This document shows positions 26,196-33,780 of a DNA stretch of 33,780 nt, in pieces; the stretch's first letter is position 1, and each line of letters starts with the position of its first letter. The stretch is from positions 1 to 33,780 of the forward strand of contig NZ_LLWQ01000003.1 in assembly GCF_001447385.1 (NCBI RefSeq). The letters run 5' to 3'. This stretch comes from Paracoccus sp. MKU1 (lineage in GTDB: Bacteria > Pseudomonadota > Alphaproteobacteria > Rhodobacterales > Rhodobacteraceae). A model generated the notes under the pieces. The model saw nothing but the letters and a program-made list of their open reading frames with translations. It had not been told where the DNA came from and did not search any database. The translations under genes and the position numbers were made by a program.

Positions 26196-26615
26196 ATGCA
26201 CGACAGCCAGACACCCGCCACCATCGAGCTGCATTCTCCCTATTCCGGGACGCTGGGGATGGAGACGGTTGCCGCCACGCTGGAAGAGGTCGTCCTGCGC
26301 ATGCCGGTCACGCAGGTGCTGACCAACCGCAACGGCGTGCTGCATGGCGGCGCCATCATGAGCCTGGCCGATCACGCCGCCGGCACCGCCACCCATCTGC
26401 GCCTGCCCGCGGGCGCGGCAACAACCACGTTGGAAAGCAAGACGAATTTCCTTCGCCCGCTCCGGCTGGGCGACGTGGCCGAGGCGCGGTCCAGGCCGCT
26501 GCACCTGGGCCGGACCATGATGATCTGGCAAACCGACATCTTTCGCGGCGACGGCAAGCTGGCCGCCGTGGTGATCCAGACCCAGCTGGTGCTGGAATGG
26601 AAGGATCCCGCCTGA
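26196..26615 (+). CDS. PaaI-type hotdog thioesterase
   Basis: A 139-residue single hotdog-fold protein of the PaaI/YbgC-like acyl-CoA thioesterase group. The diagnostic helix region NGVLHGGAIMSLADHAAGTA is present: the HGG turn and, one helix later, an Asp that acts as the catalytic acid in PaaI enzymes. The strand TTLESKTNFLRPLRLGDVAE and RTMMIWQTDIFRGDGKLAAV follow as usual. No other phenylacetate genes are near, so the acyl-CoA substrate is unknown. It converges on the fumarylacetoacetate-hydrolase-family gene with only one base between the stop codons, so the two transcripts must overlap at their 3' ends. Confidence 0.9.
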   Translation: MHDSQTPATIELHSPYSGTLGMETVAATLEEVVLRMPVTQVLTNRNGVLHGGAIMSLADHAAGTATHLRLPAGAATTTLESKTNFLRPLRLGDVAEARSRPLHLGRTMMIWQTDIFRGDGKLAAVVIQTQLVLEWKDPA

Positions 26616-26616
26616 C

Positions 26617-27312
26617 CTATTCGGCCGGGCCGATGGTCAGCTCCACCGCGGCCAGCCCCTCGATCTCGCCCACAAGGCGGTCGCCTTCGGCCACGGCGCC
26701 GACCCCGGCGGGCGTGCCGGTCATGATCAGATCGCCCGGCGCGAGGTGATAATATTGCGACAGGTCGACGATCAGTTCCGGGATGGGCCAGACCATGTCG
26801 CCGATCCCCCCCTCCTGCCGCAGGCTGCCGTTGACCTGCAAGCGGATGTGCTGCGCCCCTGGGGTGAAATCCCGCGCCGGGGTCAGCGCCGAGATGACCG
26901 CCGCGCCCTCGAAATTCTTGCCCAGGTCCCAGGGCTGCCGCTTTTCCTTGGCCCGGACCTGCAAGTCCCGCCGCGTCATGTCGAGGCCCGAGCCATAGCC
27001 CCAGACTGCCGCCATCGCCTGCGCCGGCCCAATGCGGAAGGCCGGGGCGCCGATGGCCACGACCAGCTCGATCTCGTGATGCAGATCGCGCGTACCCGGC
27101 GGATAGGGCAGGATCGCGCCACTTTGCCGCACGGCATGGGGAGATTTCAGAAAGTAGAACGGCGCCTCGCGGTCCACCTCGGCGCCCATCTCGGCGGCAT
27201 GGGCGGCATAGTTGCGCCCGACGCAGAAGATGCGGTTCACGGGAAATCGCGCGTCTTGCCCCGAAACGGGCAGCGCGGCGGGCGGCGGCGGGGGAAACAG
27301 GTATTCGCTCAT
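26617..27312 (-). CDS. fumarylacetoacetate hydrolase family protein (fumarylpyruvate-hydrolase-like)
   Basis: A 231-residue metal-dependent hydrolase or decarboxylase of the FAH family. After a proline-rich start (FPPPPPAALPV), the core has IFCVGRNYAAHAAEMG, the metal-binding glutamates in HHEIELVVAIG, GLDMTRRDLQ and KNFEGAAVIS, and the C-terminal MTGTPAGVGAV. This spacing is that of short fumarylpyruvate or acylpyruvate hydrolases, which cut beta-diketone acids from aromatic-ring breakdown. No other aromatic pathway gene is nearby, so the true substrate is open. The start was placed at MSEYLF because the 52 upstream codons have no family similarity. It diverges from the PCMT-like gene with a 115-base spacer. 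Confidence 0.9.
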   Translation of the reverse strand: MSEYLFPPPPPAALPVSGQDARFPVNRIFCVGRNYAAHAAEMGAEVDREAPFYFLKSPHAVRQSGAILPYPPGTRDLHHEIELVVAIGAPAFRIGPAQAMAAVWGYGSGLDMTRRDLQVRAKEKRQPWDLGKNFEGAAVISALTPARDFTPGAQHIRLQVNGSLRQEGGIGDMVWPIPELIVDLSQYYHLAPGDLIMTGTPAGVGAVAEGDRLVGEIEGLAAVELTIGPAE

Positions 27313-27427
27313 GCCCGCGACCCTGCCATGGCAACGCCATCGCGGCAAGAACGCGCGGCGCCGTTGCCCGCACCGGATTTTCATGGCAAGAGAGCGTAAA
27401 GCCAACCGAGAGGCAGGGTTCGCATAA

Positions 27428-28081
<654 letters not shown>

Positions 28082-28103
28082 TGCCGACAGGAAAGGCCAT
28101 GGC

Positions 28104-29501
28104 ATGTTTCGCAAAACGCTGAGAACTCTGCGGCGTGCGCTGATCGCAGCCTTGTTTGCGGGTGTGACGGCCGTTCCGGCAGGGGCCGAATCGCTGGCCG
28201 ATGCCATGGTTGCCGCCTATCGCCATTCGGCGCTGCTGGAACAGAACCGCGCCGTGCTGCGCGCCGCAGACGAGGATGCGGCCACCGCCCTGGCCCAGTT
28301 GCGCCCGGTCCTGCAATGGGTCGCCGAGCACAGTTTCCAGAAGATCAACGGGCTGGGCATCGGCCGCTCGACCTCCATCGGGCTCCAGGCGCAGATCACG
28401 CTTTACGACTGGGGCCGCAACGCCATCGCCATCGACGCCGCCAAGGAAACCGTGCTGGCCACCCGCGCCGCACTGGTGGGGGTCGAACAGGACGTGCTGC
28501 TGGGCGCGGTCCAGGCCTATCTGGATGTGCGCAGCGCCACAGAACAGGTTGATCTGCAATCCAATTCCGTCCGGGTGATCGGGCAGGAACAGCAGGCCGC
28601 CTCGGACCGGTTCGAGGTGGGCGAGATCACCCAGACCGACGTCTCGCAGGCCGATGCCGCCCTGGCCGCGGCACGCGCCAGCCTGGCGGCCGCGCGCGGC
28701 AATCTCGAGGTGGCGCGCGAGGTCTACCGCGGCGCGACCGGCCGGGCGCCGGGCCAGCTTGAGCCACCGCCGCCCACTCCGGCCCTGCCCGCCTCGTTGG
28801 AGTCGGCACGGCAGATCGGCCAGCGCAGCCATCCGGCGATCCGGCAGGCGCAGCGCCTGGCCGCCGCCGCCGAGCTGGGCGTGGCCGCCGCTGCCGCCGA
28901 GCGCAATCCGATACTGACCGGCCAGGCCAGCATCGGGCGAACCAACGACTTTTCGCTTCCAAGCCAGTTGGAAACGAACCGCAACAGCCTTGGCGCCTCG
29001 CTCAGCATGTCGCAGACGATCTATTCCGGCGGACGCCTGCCCTCGGCCCATCGCAAGGCCATGGCGCGGCGGGACGAGGCCCGGGCGGGGTTGCTTCAGG
29101 TGTCGCGCCAGGTCGATGAGGCGGTCGGGCGTGCCTGGGCGGGTATCGATGTGGCACGGGCACAGATCCGCGCCATCGACGAGCAGATCGTCGCTGCGCA
29201 GCAGGCCTACGAAGGCGTGCGCGAGGAGGCGACGCTGGGCGCGCGCACCACGCTGGACGTGCTGGATGCCGAACAATCGTTGCTCGAGGCGCGAGCCGAT
29301 AAAATCTCGGCCGAGGCCAATCTGCAATTAGCACATTATCAACTTCTGGCTGCTATGGGTCTGTTGACGGTGGAAAACCTGAAACTGGGGATACCGACCT
29401 ATGACCCATCGGCCTATTACAACGCGGTGCAGGACGCACCCTATACCAGCAGGCAGGGCGAAAGCCTCGACCGCGTCTTGCGCGCGATCGGCAGGGACTG
29501 A
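28104..29501 (+). CDS. TolC-family outer-membrane efflux protein
   Basis: A 465-residue trimeric outer-membrane channel of the TolC family, which serves type I secretion and RND pumps. The signal peptide ends near AVPAGAE. Two homologous halves of long helices and beta strands follow. Typical segments are SLADAMVAAYRHSALLEQN at the start, LYDWGRNAIAIDAAKETVL, a GEITQTDVSQADAALAAAR helix, and in the second half MSQTIYSGGRLPSAHRKA and GARTTLDVLDAEQSLLEAR. The C-terminal tail is short. The start is set at MFRKTLRT, with AGGAAAGG upstream; a longer frame into the previous gene is not leader-like. It may pair with the RND pump upstream or with exporters elsewhere. Confidence 0.94.
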   Translation: MFRKTLRTLRRALIAALFAGVTAVPAGAESLADAMVAAYRHSALLEQNRAVLRAADEDAATALAQLRPVLQWVAEHSFQKINGLGIGRSTSIGLQAQITLYDWGRNAIAIDAAKETVLATRAALVGVEQDVLLGAVQAYLDVRSATEQVDLQSNSVRVIGQEQQAASDRFEVGEITQTDVSQADAALAAARASLAAARGNLEVAREVYRGATGRAPGQLEPPPPTPALPASLESARQIGQRSHPAIRQAQRLAAAAELGVAAAAAERNPILTGQASIGRTNDFSLPSQLETNRNSLGASLSMSQTIYSGGRLPSAHRKAMARRDEARAGLLQVSRQVDEAVGRAWAGIDVARAQIRAIDEQIVAAQQAYEGVREEATLGARTTLDVLDAEQSLLEARADKISAEANLQLAHYQLLAAMGLLTVENLKLGIPTYDPSAYYNAVQDAPYTSRQGESLDRVLRAIGRD

Positions 29502-29527
29502 CGCCGCCCTCGATCCGGGGGCGCATC

Positions 29528-30352
29528 ATGCACCATGAGGTGATGCGCCATCCGGCCCCCAATTCCGGTTCGGATAATGTCAGCGATGTGCTGGCCTCGA
29601 TCCGCCGGCTCATCGCCCAGGACGAGGCAGGCTGCCGGATCCCGAATCAGGTGTTGAACAGGCTTCCCGACCAGGACGGCACGCCGGACGCGCGGATCGA
29701 GCCGGAGCCCGTATCGCCGGCACGAATCACCCCCCTGGTGCTGGACAGCAGCACGCTGGTTGCACGCGATCCCGTGCCGTCGGCCAAGGCCGATTGGCCC
29801 CGGCAAGATGCAACCCAACCCATGCCGGAACCGGTCGCGGCCGCAACGGAGCCGCGCCAGTTCGGCGACTGGCTGCGCGTGCCGCCGCAAGAGGCGGCCG
29901 GCGAATCGCATCCGAAACGGCCCGAGGTTGCCGCGGACCTCAGCGATGACGCCGCCCCGGTCCAGCCCGATGCGGCGGCGCCCACTGCACCCTCGATGGT
30001 CTGGCCGGAACCTGCCCAGATCCGACCTTTTGGCCCTTCGCTGGAGGCGCCGACCACCACCATCCTGCAAATGGAGGAAACCATGCTGCATGCGAATGCT
30101 TCCGTGACCCCGATCAACCCCTTGGCCGAGGCGCATGCCGCCGCCGAGGCCCTGAGCCGCGAGACCGAGCCGCATCTGTTCGCCCCGCAGGACAAGGACG
30201 CGCAGAAGGGCACCCACCTGCGCGGCATGATCCGCGAGGCGATCCGGCAGGAGCTTCAGGGCGAGATCGGCAACCGCCTCAGCCGCAACCTGCAACAGAT
30301 GATCCGTCACGAAATCGAACTGGCCCTGCGGCAGATGTGCGAGCAGGACTGA
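29528..30352 (+). CDS. PopZ-like (DUF2497-type) protein
   Basis: A 274-residue protein with three parts. Residues 17-33 (NVSDVLASIRRLIAQDE) match the short N-terminal helix of PopZ (EILASIRRII-type). The middle of about 190 residues is acidic, proline- and alanine-rich and probably disordered. The C-terminal 45 residues form paired amphipathic helices (HLRGMIREAIRQELQGEIGN then RLSRNLQQMIRHEIELAL), the same layout PopZ uses to oligomerise. PopZ organises the cell pole and tethers the chromosome origin in Caulobacter, where its gene also follows a TolC-type gene. The match is in architecture and synteny rather than long identity, so function is inferred. The gene starts 26 bases after tolC; an ATG five codons in is an alternative start. 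Confidence 0.78.
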   Translation: MHHEVMRHPAPNSGSDNVSDVLASIRRLIAQDEAGCRIPNQVLNRLPDQDGTPDARIEPEPVSPARITPLVLDSSTLVARDPVPSAKADWPRQDATQPMPEPVAAATEPRQFGDWLRVPPQEAAGESHPKRPEVAADLSDDAAPVQPDAAAPTAPSMVWPEPAQIRPFGPSLEAPTTTILQMEETMLHANASVTPINPLAEAHAAAEALSRETEPHLFAPQDKDAQKGTHLRGMIREAIRQELQGEIGNRLSRNLQQMIRHEIELALRQMCEQD

Positions 30353-30367
30353 ACCGGCCGCGCAGGG

Positions 30368-30382
30368 CTGCCGGTCCGGCAG
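30368..30382. terminator. candidate hairpin between convergent genes
   Basis: CTGCCGG and CCGGCAG are perfect inverse repeats around a single T, flanked by GGGCT and AGCCC that can extend the fold. It lies between the stop codons of two convergent genes. No T-run follows on either side, so efficiency is doubtful. Confidence 0.35.
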
Positions 30383-30431
30383 GAAAGCCCGACAGGCAGG
30401 CTTCCGGCGGAACATCGCGGGGCGGACCGGC

Positions 30432-31601
30432 CTAGTTCAGGTATTTCTCGGGATCGACGCTGTCGAACCCGTTGCGCACCTCGAAATGCACCACGCCCTG
30501 GTTGCGGGTCTTGCCCAGCGGCGTACCGGCACTGACCGTCTGGCCCTTGGTCACGGCGACATTCTCCAGACCGGCATAGACAGTCATCAGGTTGCCCTCG
30601 TGCCGGACGACGATGATCGGCACCTGATCGGTGTCGCGGGTGATCGCGGCGACGGTGCCGCTGCCGGCGGCGGCAACGGTGCTGCCGGGCGCCGCGGCGA
30701 TGTCGATGCCGTCGTTCTTGCCCTTCTGATAGGTACGGATGATCGCGCCATTGGCGGGCATGCGGAACTTGCCGCTGCCCGAGGCGGCGGTGCGGGTCTT
30801 GCCCAGATCGGGGCCGGCCGGCTTGTCCACCGGGCTCGCGGCCGGCTGCGTCTGCTCCTTCGGCAGCGGCTCGGCCGATGAGGGCGGGCGCGGCGTCGGG
30901 CTTCCCGTTCCCGGTGCGGTGACGACGGCCGTGGCGGGGCGGCTTTGCCCGGCGACGGGGATCAGCAGGCGCTGGCCGGTGCGCAGCGTCATCTGCTGCG
31001 TCAGCCCGTTCCACTGGGCCAGGTCGCTCACCGAGACCTCGTATTTTCGGGCGATGGACCAGGCCGTCTCGCCGGCCGCCACGACATGCTGCCTGGGCTG
31101 GCTGGCGGCCGGCAGGGTCTGGGCAGTCACCGCGCCCGCCCCCGAAGCCGGCGGCACGTTCGGCTGCCTGATGCCCTGGCCGGCAAAGGGATCGCTGACC
31201 TGCCCGGTCGAGGAGACGATGGGCGCCGCCGCAGGCGCCCCGGCGGCGACGCGGCGCGGCAGGGCGACCACCGCCCCGGGGTTCAGCACGGTATTGGCGT
31301 CGATGGCATTGTATCTGGCCAGCTCGGCCGCGTTCAGCCCCAGCCGGGCGGCGATCGTCGCCACGGTATCGCCCTGCCGCGCGATGGCGACCTGATAGCC
31401 GGGATAGGAGATCACCCCGCGCTGGTCGGGCGCCGGGCGGGGCTGGGCACGCGCGGCCGCCCCGGCCGTCTCCAGCCCGCCGCCGCCCCAGCGGCGCAGG
31501 TCGGGGTCGAAACTGCTGAAATCCAGGCCGCCCTGCGGCCCGCAGGACACCAGAGTCACCGCAGCGCCGGCGGCCAACGCCAACTGCCTGATCTTGATCA
31601 T
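30432..31601 (-). CDS. NlpD-like LysM/M23 lipoprotein, degenerate metal site
   Basis: A 389-residue lipoprotein with lipobox LVSC (Cys20). Two LysM domains bind peptidoglycan: one with GDTVATIAARLGLNAAELAR (about residues 72-118) and one with GETAWSIARKYEVSVSDLAQ (about 175-220). After a proline-rich linker comes an M23 (LytM) domain. Its zinc site is incomplete: the usual H-x3-D region reads GKNDGIDIAA and the final HxH reads VVHFEVRNG, so at least two histidines are missing. NlpD and EnvC in E. coli are likewise inactive LytM proteins that activate cell-wall amidases at division. The position after surE and pcm is the classic nlpD place. The start is set by the lipobox and by AGGA upstream. 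Confidence 0.9.
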   Translation of the reverse strand: MIKIRQLALAAGAAVTLVSCGPQGGLDFSSFDPDLRRWGGGGLETAGAAARAQPRPAPDQRGVISYPGYQVAIARQGDTVATIAARLGLNAAELARYNAIDANTVLNPGAVVALPRRVAAGAPAAAPIVSSTGQVSDPFAGQGIRQPNVPPASGAGAVTAQTLPAASQPRQHVVAAGETAWSIARKYEVSVSDLAQWNGLTQQMTLRTGQRLLIPVAGQSRPATAVVTAPGTGSPTPRPPSSAEPLPKEQTQPAASPVDKPAGPDLGKTRTAASGSGKFRMPANGAIIRTYQKGKNDGIDIAAAPGSTVAAAGSGTVAAITRDTDQVPIIVVRHEGNLMTVYAGLENVAVTKGQTVSAGTPLGKTRNQGVVHFEVRNGFDSVDPEKYLN

Positions 31602-31632
31602 CTGCCCGTTCCTCACTCTGGACGGCCGGGGG

Positions 31633-32283
31633 TCATGTCTGTCCCAACCCCTCGACCAGCGGCACGAAGCGCACCTGCCGCAATTCGTCATAATCAAAGC
31701 CGTTCTCGCCGCGGCGCACGCGGATCAGGGTCTGGACCGCATCCGACTGCCCGACCGGCACCACCATGATACCGCCGATCTTCAACTGCGCCAAGAGCGG
31801 CCCTGGCGGATCCTCGGCCGCCGCCGTCACCATGATGCGATCGAAGGGCGCCTGCTCGGGCAGCCCGCGCGAACCGTCGGCGACCAGTGCGGTGATATTG
31901 GTCAGGCCCAGATGCCGGAACAGCGCCTCGGCCTCGGCCACCAGCCGGCGATGGCGGTCGATGGTATAGACCCGGCGGCAGAGCAGCGACAGGACCGCCG
32001 CCTGATAGCCCGAGCCGGTGCCGATCTCCAGCACCTTGTCGCGCGGCCCGACCTCCAGCGCCTGGGTCATCAGCCCCACGACCGAGGGCTGGCTGATGGT
32101 CTGGCCGCAGGGAATGGGCAGCGGCATGTCGTCATAGGCGCGGTCCTCGAAATGGCCGCGGACGAATTCGCCGCGGTCGATGCGCTCCATCGCCTCCAGA
32201 ACCCGCGGATCGGTGACCCCGCGCTGCCGCAGCGCGAACAGGAAGCGCATCTTGCGTTCGGCAGTCTCGGGATCGTCGCTCAT
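31633..32283 (-). CDS. pcm: Pcm, protein-L-isoaspartate O-methyltransferase
   Basis: Pcm methylates L-isoaspartyl residues in aged proteins so that they can return to aspartate. The 216-residue product has the canonical substrate loop [19 protein letters not shown], the SAM motif [18 protein letters not shown], the [11 protein letters not shown] strand end and the post-motif [15 protein letters not shown] with PVG after it. Length and order are normal. It starts seven bases after the surE stop codon and ends 31 bases before the nlpD-like gene, so surE, pcm and nlpD form one unit. Unlike the PCMT-like protein at 27428 this one has every expected block, so it should be the working repair enzyme. 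Confidence 0.96.
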   Translation of the reverse strand: MSDDPETAERKMRFLFALRQRGVTDPRVLEAMERIDRGEFVRGHFEDRAYDDMPLPIPCGQTISQPSVVGLMTQALEVGPRDKVLEIGTGSGYQAAVLSLLCRRVYTIDRHRRLVAEAEALFRHLGLTNITALVADGSRGLPEQAPFDRIMVTAAAEDPPGPLLAQLKIGGIMVVPVGQSDAVQTLIRVRRGENGFDYDELRQVRFVPLVEGLGQT

Positions 32284-32290
32284 CTCTCGC

Positions 32291-33085
32291 TCAGCCCTCC
32301 TCGAGAACGCCGCGCAGCTCGGCCAGGGTCTTGTGGCAGGTCAGGTCCGGACGCATCGGCGTCAGCGAGATATAGTCGCGCATATTCGCGTCCACGTCAC
32401 TCTCCGGCGTGGCCTGCGCGGTCTGCGAGCCGCCCAGCACCCACAGGAACCGCCGGCCGTTCGGCGCGTGATAGGGCTCGACCTCGAAGCGCACGCCCTG
32501 GCGGCGGCCTTGCGGCGCGACCCGCGTGCCCTTGACCGAAGCCGCGTCGCAGGGCGGGAAGTTGATATTGTAGAACAGCCGGAAATCCTCGTCCGAGGTC
32601 CAGTCGCCGTAATCCAGCAATTGCCGGACCAGCCGCGGCCCATGCACCCGCGCCGCCTGGAACGGATCGTCCAGCGCCGCGGTGCGCTGGCCCATGTATT
32701 GCGACAGGGCGATGGCGGGCAGGCCCTGCAACGCCGCCTCCATCGCGCCGCCCACGGTGCCGGAATACATCACGTTCTCGCCCGAGTTGTTGCCGCGGTT
32801 CACGCCCGACAGCACCAGATCCGGCGGATTGTCCCGCATCACGTCGGCGATGGCGGCCAGCACGCAATCGGCCGGCGTGCCCTCGGCGGCAAAACGGCGC
32901 GGCCCGAGTTCGGCGATCAGCGTCGGATGGACATAGCTGATGCAATGCGCGACGCCCGATTGCTCGAAGGCCGGGGCAACGGTCCAGACCTCGCCCCCGG
33001 GGCCGGCGACCGCGGCCGCGAGCGCCCCCAGCGTCTCGAGTCCCGGAGCGTTGATGCCGTCGTGATGTGTCATCAGGATGGGCAT
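32291..33085 (-). CDS. surE: SurE, 5'/3'-nucleotidase, with altered metal motif
   Basis: SurE is a metal-dependent phosphatase acting on nucleoside monophosphates and short polyphosphates. The 264-residue protein matches the family along its length: [12 protein letters not shown], the Ser43 region [23 protein letters not shown] and [20 protein letters not shown] with Asn96, then [20 protein letters not shown]. The N-terminal strand is odd. Where the family has T-N-D-D-G, this protein has T6-H7-H8-D9-G10 (codons ACA CAT CAC GAC), so one of the two metal-binding aspartates is a histidine. Two other ligands, Ser43 and Asn96, remain. The start has AGGGAAG in front. Activity may be changed or lost. 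Confidence 0.94.
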   Translation of the reverse strand: MPILMTHHDGINAPGLETLGALAAAVAGPGGEVWTVAPAFEQSGVAHCISYVHPTLIAELGPRRFAAEGTPADCVLAAIADVMRDNPPDLVLSGVNRGNNSGENVMYSGTVGGAMEAALQGLPAIALSQYMGQRTAALDDPFQAARVHGPRLVRQLLDYGDWTSDEDFRLFYNINFPPCDAASVKGTRVAPQGRRQGVRFEVEPYHAPNGRRFLWVLGGSQTAQATPESDVDANMRDYISLTPMRPDLTCHKTLAELRGVLEEG

Positions 33086-33110
33086 GGTCTTCCCTGTCCG
33101 GCCGCCGCGC

Positions 33111-33133
33111 CGGGCCGCTATCCGCGCGGCCCG
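33111..33133. promoter_or_regulatory. perfect 8-bp hairpin in the surE leader
   Basis: CGGGCCGC and GCGGCCCG flank a seven-base loop, 26 bases before the surE start. It could be a leader structure or part of an operator between the divergent surE and TauE/SafE genes. GC-rich DNA makes such repeats fairly common. Confidence 0.3.
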
Positions 33134-33217
33134 CGCCCTTGCCGTTATCTGCCCGTCACATCTGCTTTATCCGGGCCACAGCCTTGCGACCACCCGCCGG
33201 AAGGGCCACGGAAGCGT

Positions 33218-33246
33218 TTGACGCAGGGCTGTTGCCGGGGCAGCAT
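33218..33246 (+). promoter_or_regulatory. candidate sigma-70-type promoter for the TauE/SafE gene
   Basis: TTGACG (33218-33223) and CAGCAT (33241-33246) are separated by 17 bases and lie 28 bases before the start codon. The -35 box is good and the -10 box weak, as is common in Rhodobacteraceae. Confidence 0.35.
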
Positions 33247-33274
33247 CGACACAAGGCAATAAGCCGGGCAGGAC

Positions 33275-33780
33275 ATGCAGATCTATCTTCCCATCGCCGG
33301 GGTGGCGGTCACTGCGCTGGTGCCGCTCGGTCTGGGCGGCATCCTCGGGCTGATGTCGGGCCTGTTCGGGGTGGGCGGCGGTTTCCTGATCACGCCCCTG
33401 CTATTCTTCATCGGCATTCCGCCGGCCATCGCGGTGGCGACCGGCGCCAATCAGGTCGTGGCCTCGTCCTTTTCCGGCGTGCTGGCGCATGTCAAGCGCA
33501 AGACCGTGGATTTCCGCATGGGCTGGGTCCTGCTGGCCGGCGGCCTCGTCGGTTCCTCGGCCGGGGTGCTGCTGTTCAACATGCTGTCGCGGCTGGCCCG
33601 GGTCGATCTGGTGGGGCAGCTTTGCTATGTCGGCTTCCTGGGCCGGAGCGGCGCGAGGATGCTTCAGGAAAGCCTGCGCGCGCTGCACCGCGCCCGCCGC
33701 AGCGGGCCGATCAAGCCGATGCGCCGCCCCCAGCACGGCTGGGTGCACAAATGGCCGCTGAAGATGAAGTTCCGCGCCTC
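33275..33780 (+). CDS. TauE/SafE family permease, N-terminal part (3' end outside window)
   Basis: The first 168 residues of an inner-membrane transporter of the TauE/SafE (sulfite exporter-like, formerly DUF81) family. The N-terminal half contains the family repeat: GGILGLMSGLFGVGGGFLIT, then PLLFFIGIPPAIAVATGANQ, SGVLAHVKRKTVDFRMGWVL and LAGGLVGSSAGVLLF. This gives at least three membrane segments. Next comes a stretch, LCYVGFLGRSGARMLQESL, with two arginines where I would expect a fully hydrophobic segment, then a basic cytoplasmic loop. Substrates in this family include sulfite, sulfoacetate and other organic anions; none can be chosen here. It diverges from surE with a 190-base spacer. 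The ATG at 33275 fits the family's N terminus. Confidence 0.9.
   Translation, partial: MQIYLPIAGVAVTALVPLGLGGILGLMSGLFGVGGGFLITPLLFFIGIPPAIAVATGANQVVASSFSGVLAHVKRKTVDFRMGWVLLAGGLVGSSAGVLLFNMLSRLARVDLVGQLCYVGFLGRSGARMLQESLRALHRARRSGPIKPMRRPQHGWVHKWPLKMKFRA

Noticed and set aside
27313..27427. TTGCCC...CAAGAG as a promoter for the PCMT-like gene and the TGCCATGGCA palindrome as an operator
   Set aside because: The -10 box is poor and the palindrome is only ten bases, too little to support a call.

Overview
The window looks like chromosomal DNA of a high-GC alphaproteobacterium of the Rhodobacteraceae, most probably Paracoccus or a close relative. This rests on very GC-biased codon use and on recognisable family-level gene content: a DUF3775 gene, a DUF3035 lipoprotein gene, a DUF1674 gene divergent from rsmB, and a PCMT-like / TolC / PopZ-like trio. 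No rRNA, tRNA, CRISPR array or complete insertion sequence was seen, and no stretch over 300 bases lacks a gene.

Region 1 (1-3.1 kb) is the least ordinary part and is visibly less GC-rich than the rest. It holds the C-terminal end of a pRiA4b ORF-3 family protein (a family linked to mobile elements). This runs straight into a flgL gene that has lost its N-terminal coding part, then an intact flgI, then a beta-carbonic anhydrase on the opposite strand. It looks like a scar in a decaying or rearranged flagellar cluster. Region 2 (3.1-8.2 kb, plus strand) carries a small HPt-like protein, a leucyl aminopeptidase overlapping a cytoplasmic SH3b-NlpC/P60 peptidase (a likely murein-peptide salvage pair), a saccharopine-dehydrogenase-like enzyme and a secreted PQQ-type sugar dehydrogenase.

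Region 3 (8.36-19.98 kb, minus strand) is a long run of tightly packed housekeeping genes. In transcription order it reads rsmB, heparinase II/III-like, purH, lspA, a DUF3035 lipoprotein, a catalytic M16 peptidase with its non-catalytic partner, mutL, a sulfotransferase overlapping mutL, and a DUF3775 protein. Divergent from rsmB is a 57-residue DUF1674 (SDHAF4-type) gene.

Region 4 (20.2-30.4 kb, mostly plus) holds an AcrA/AcrB-type RND efflux pair, selD overlapping the pump gene, a small secreted protein, a hotdog thioesterase, a convergent fumarylacetoacetate-hydrolase-family gene, and then a PCMT-like methyltransferase, a TolC-type outer-membrane factor and a PopZ-like protein. Region 5 (30.4-33.8 kb) has the classic surE-pcm-nlpD order on the minus strand and the start of a TauE/SafE permease gene on the plus strand that runs off the window.

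Most of the window is ordinary core genome and I do not see a clear-cut new system. The observations most worth following are the SurE with two histidines in place of its conserved Asn-Asp metal motif, the truncated flgL junction, the PCMT-like/TolC/PopZ-like trio, and a short TATTTG...GAAG element found just after stop codons.
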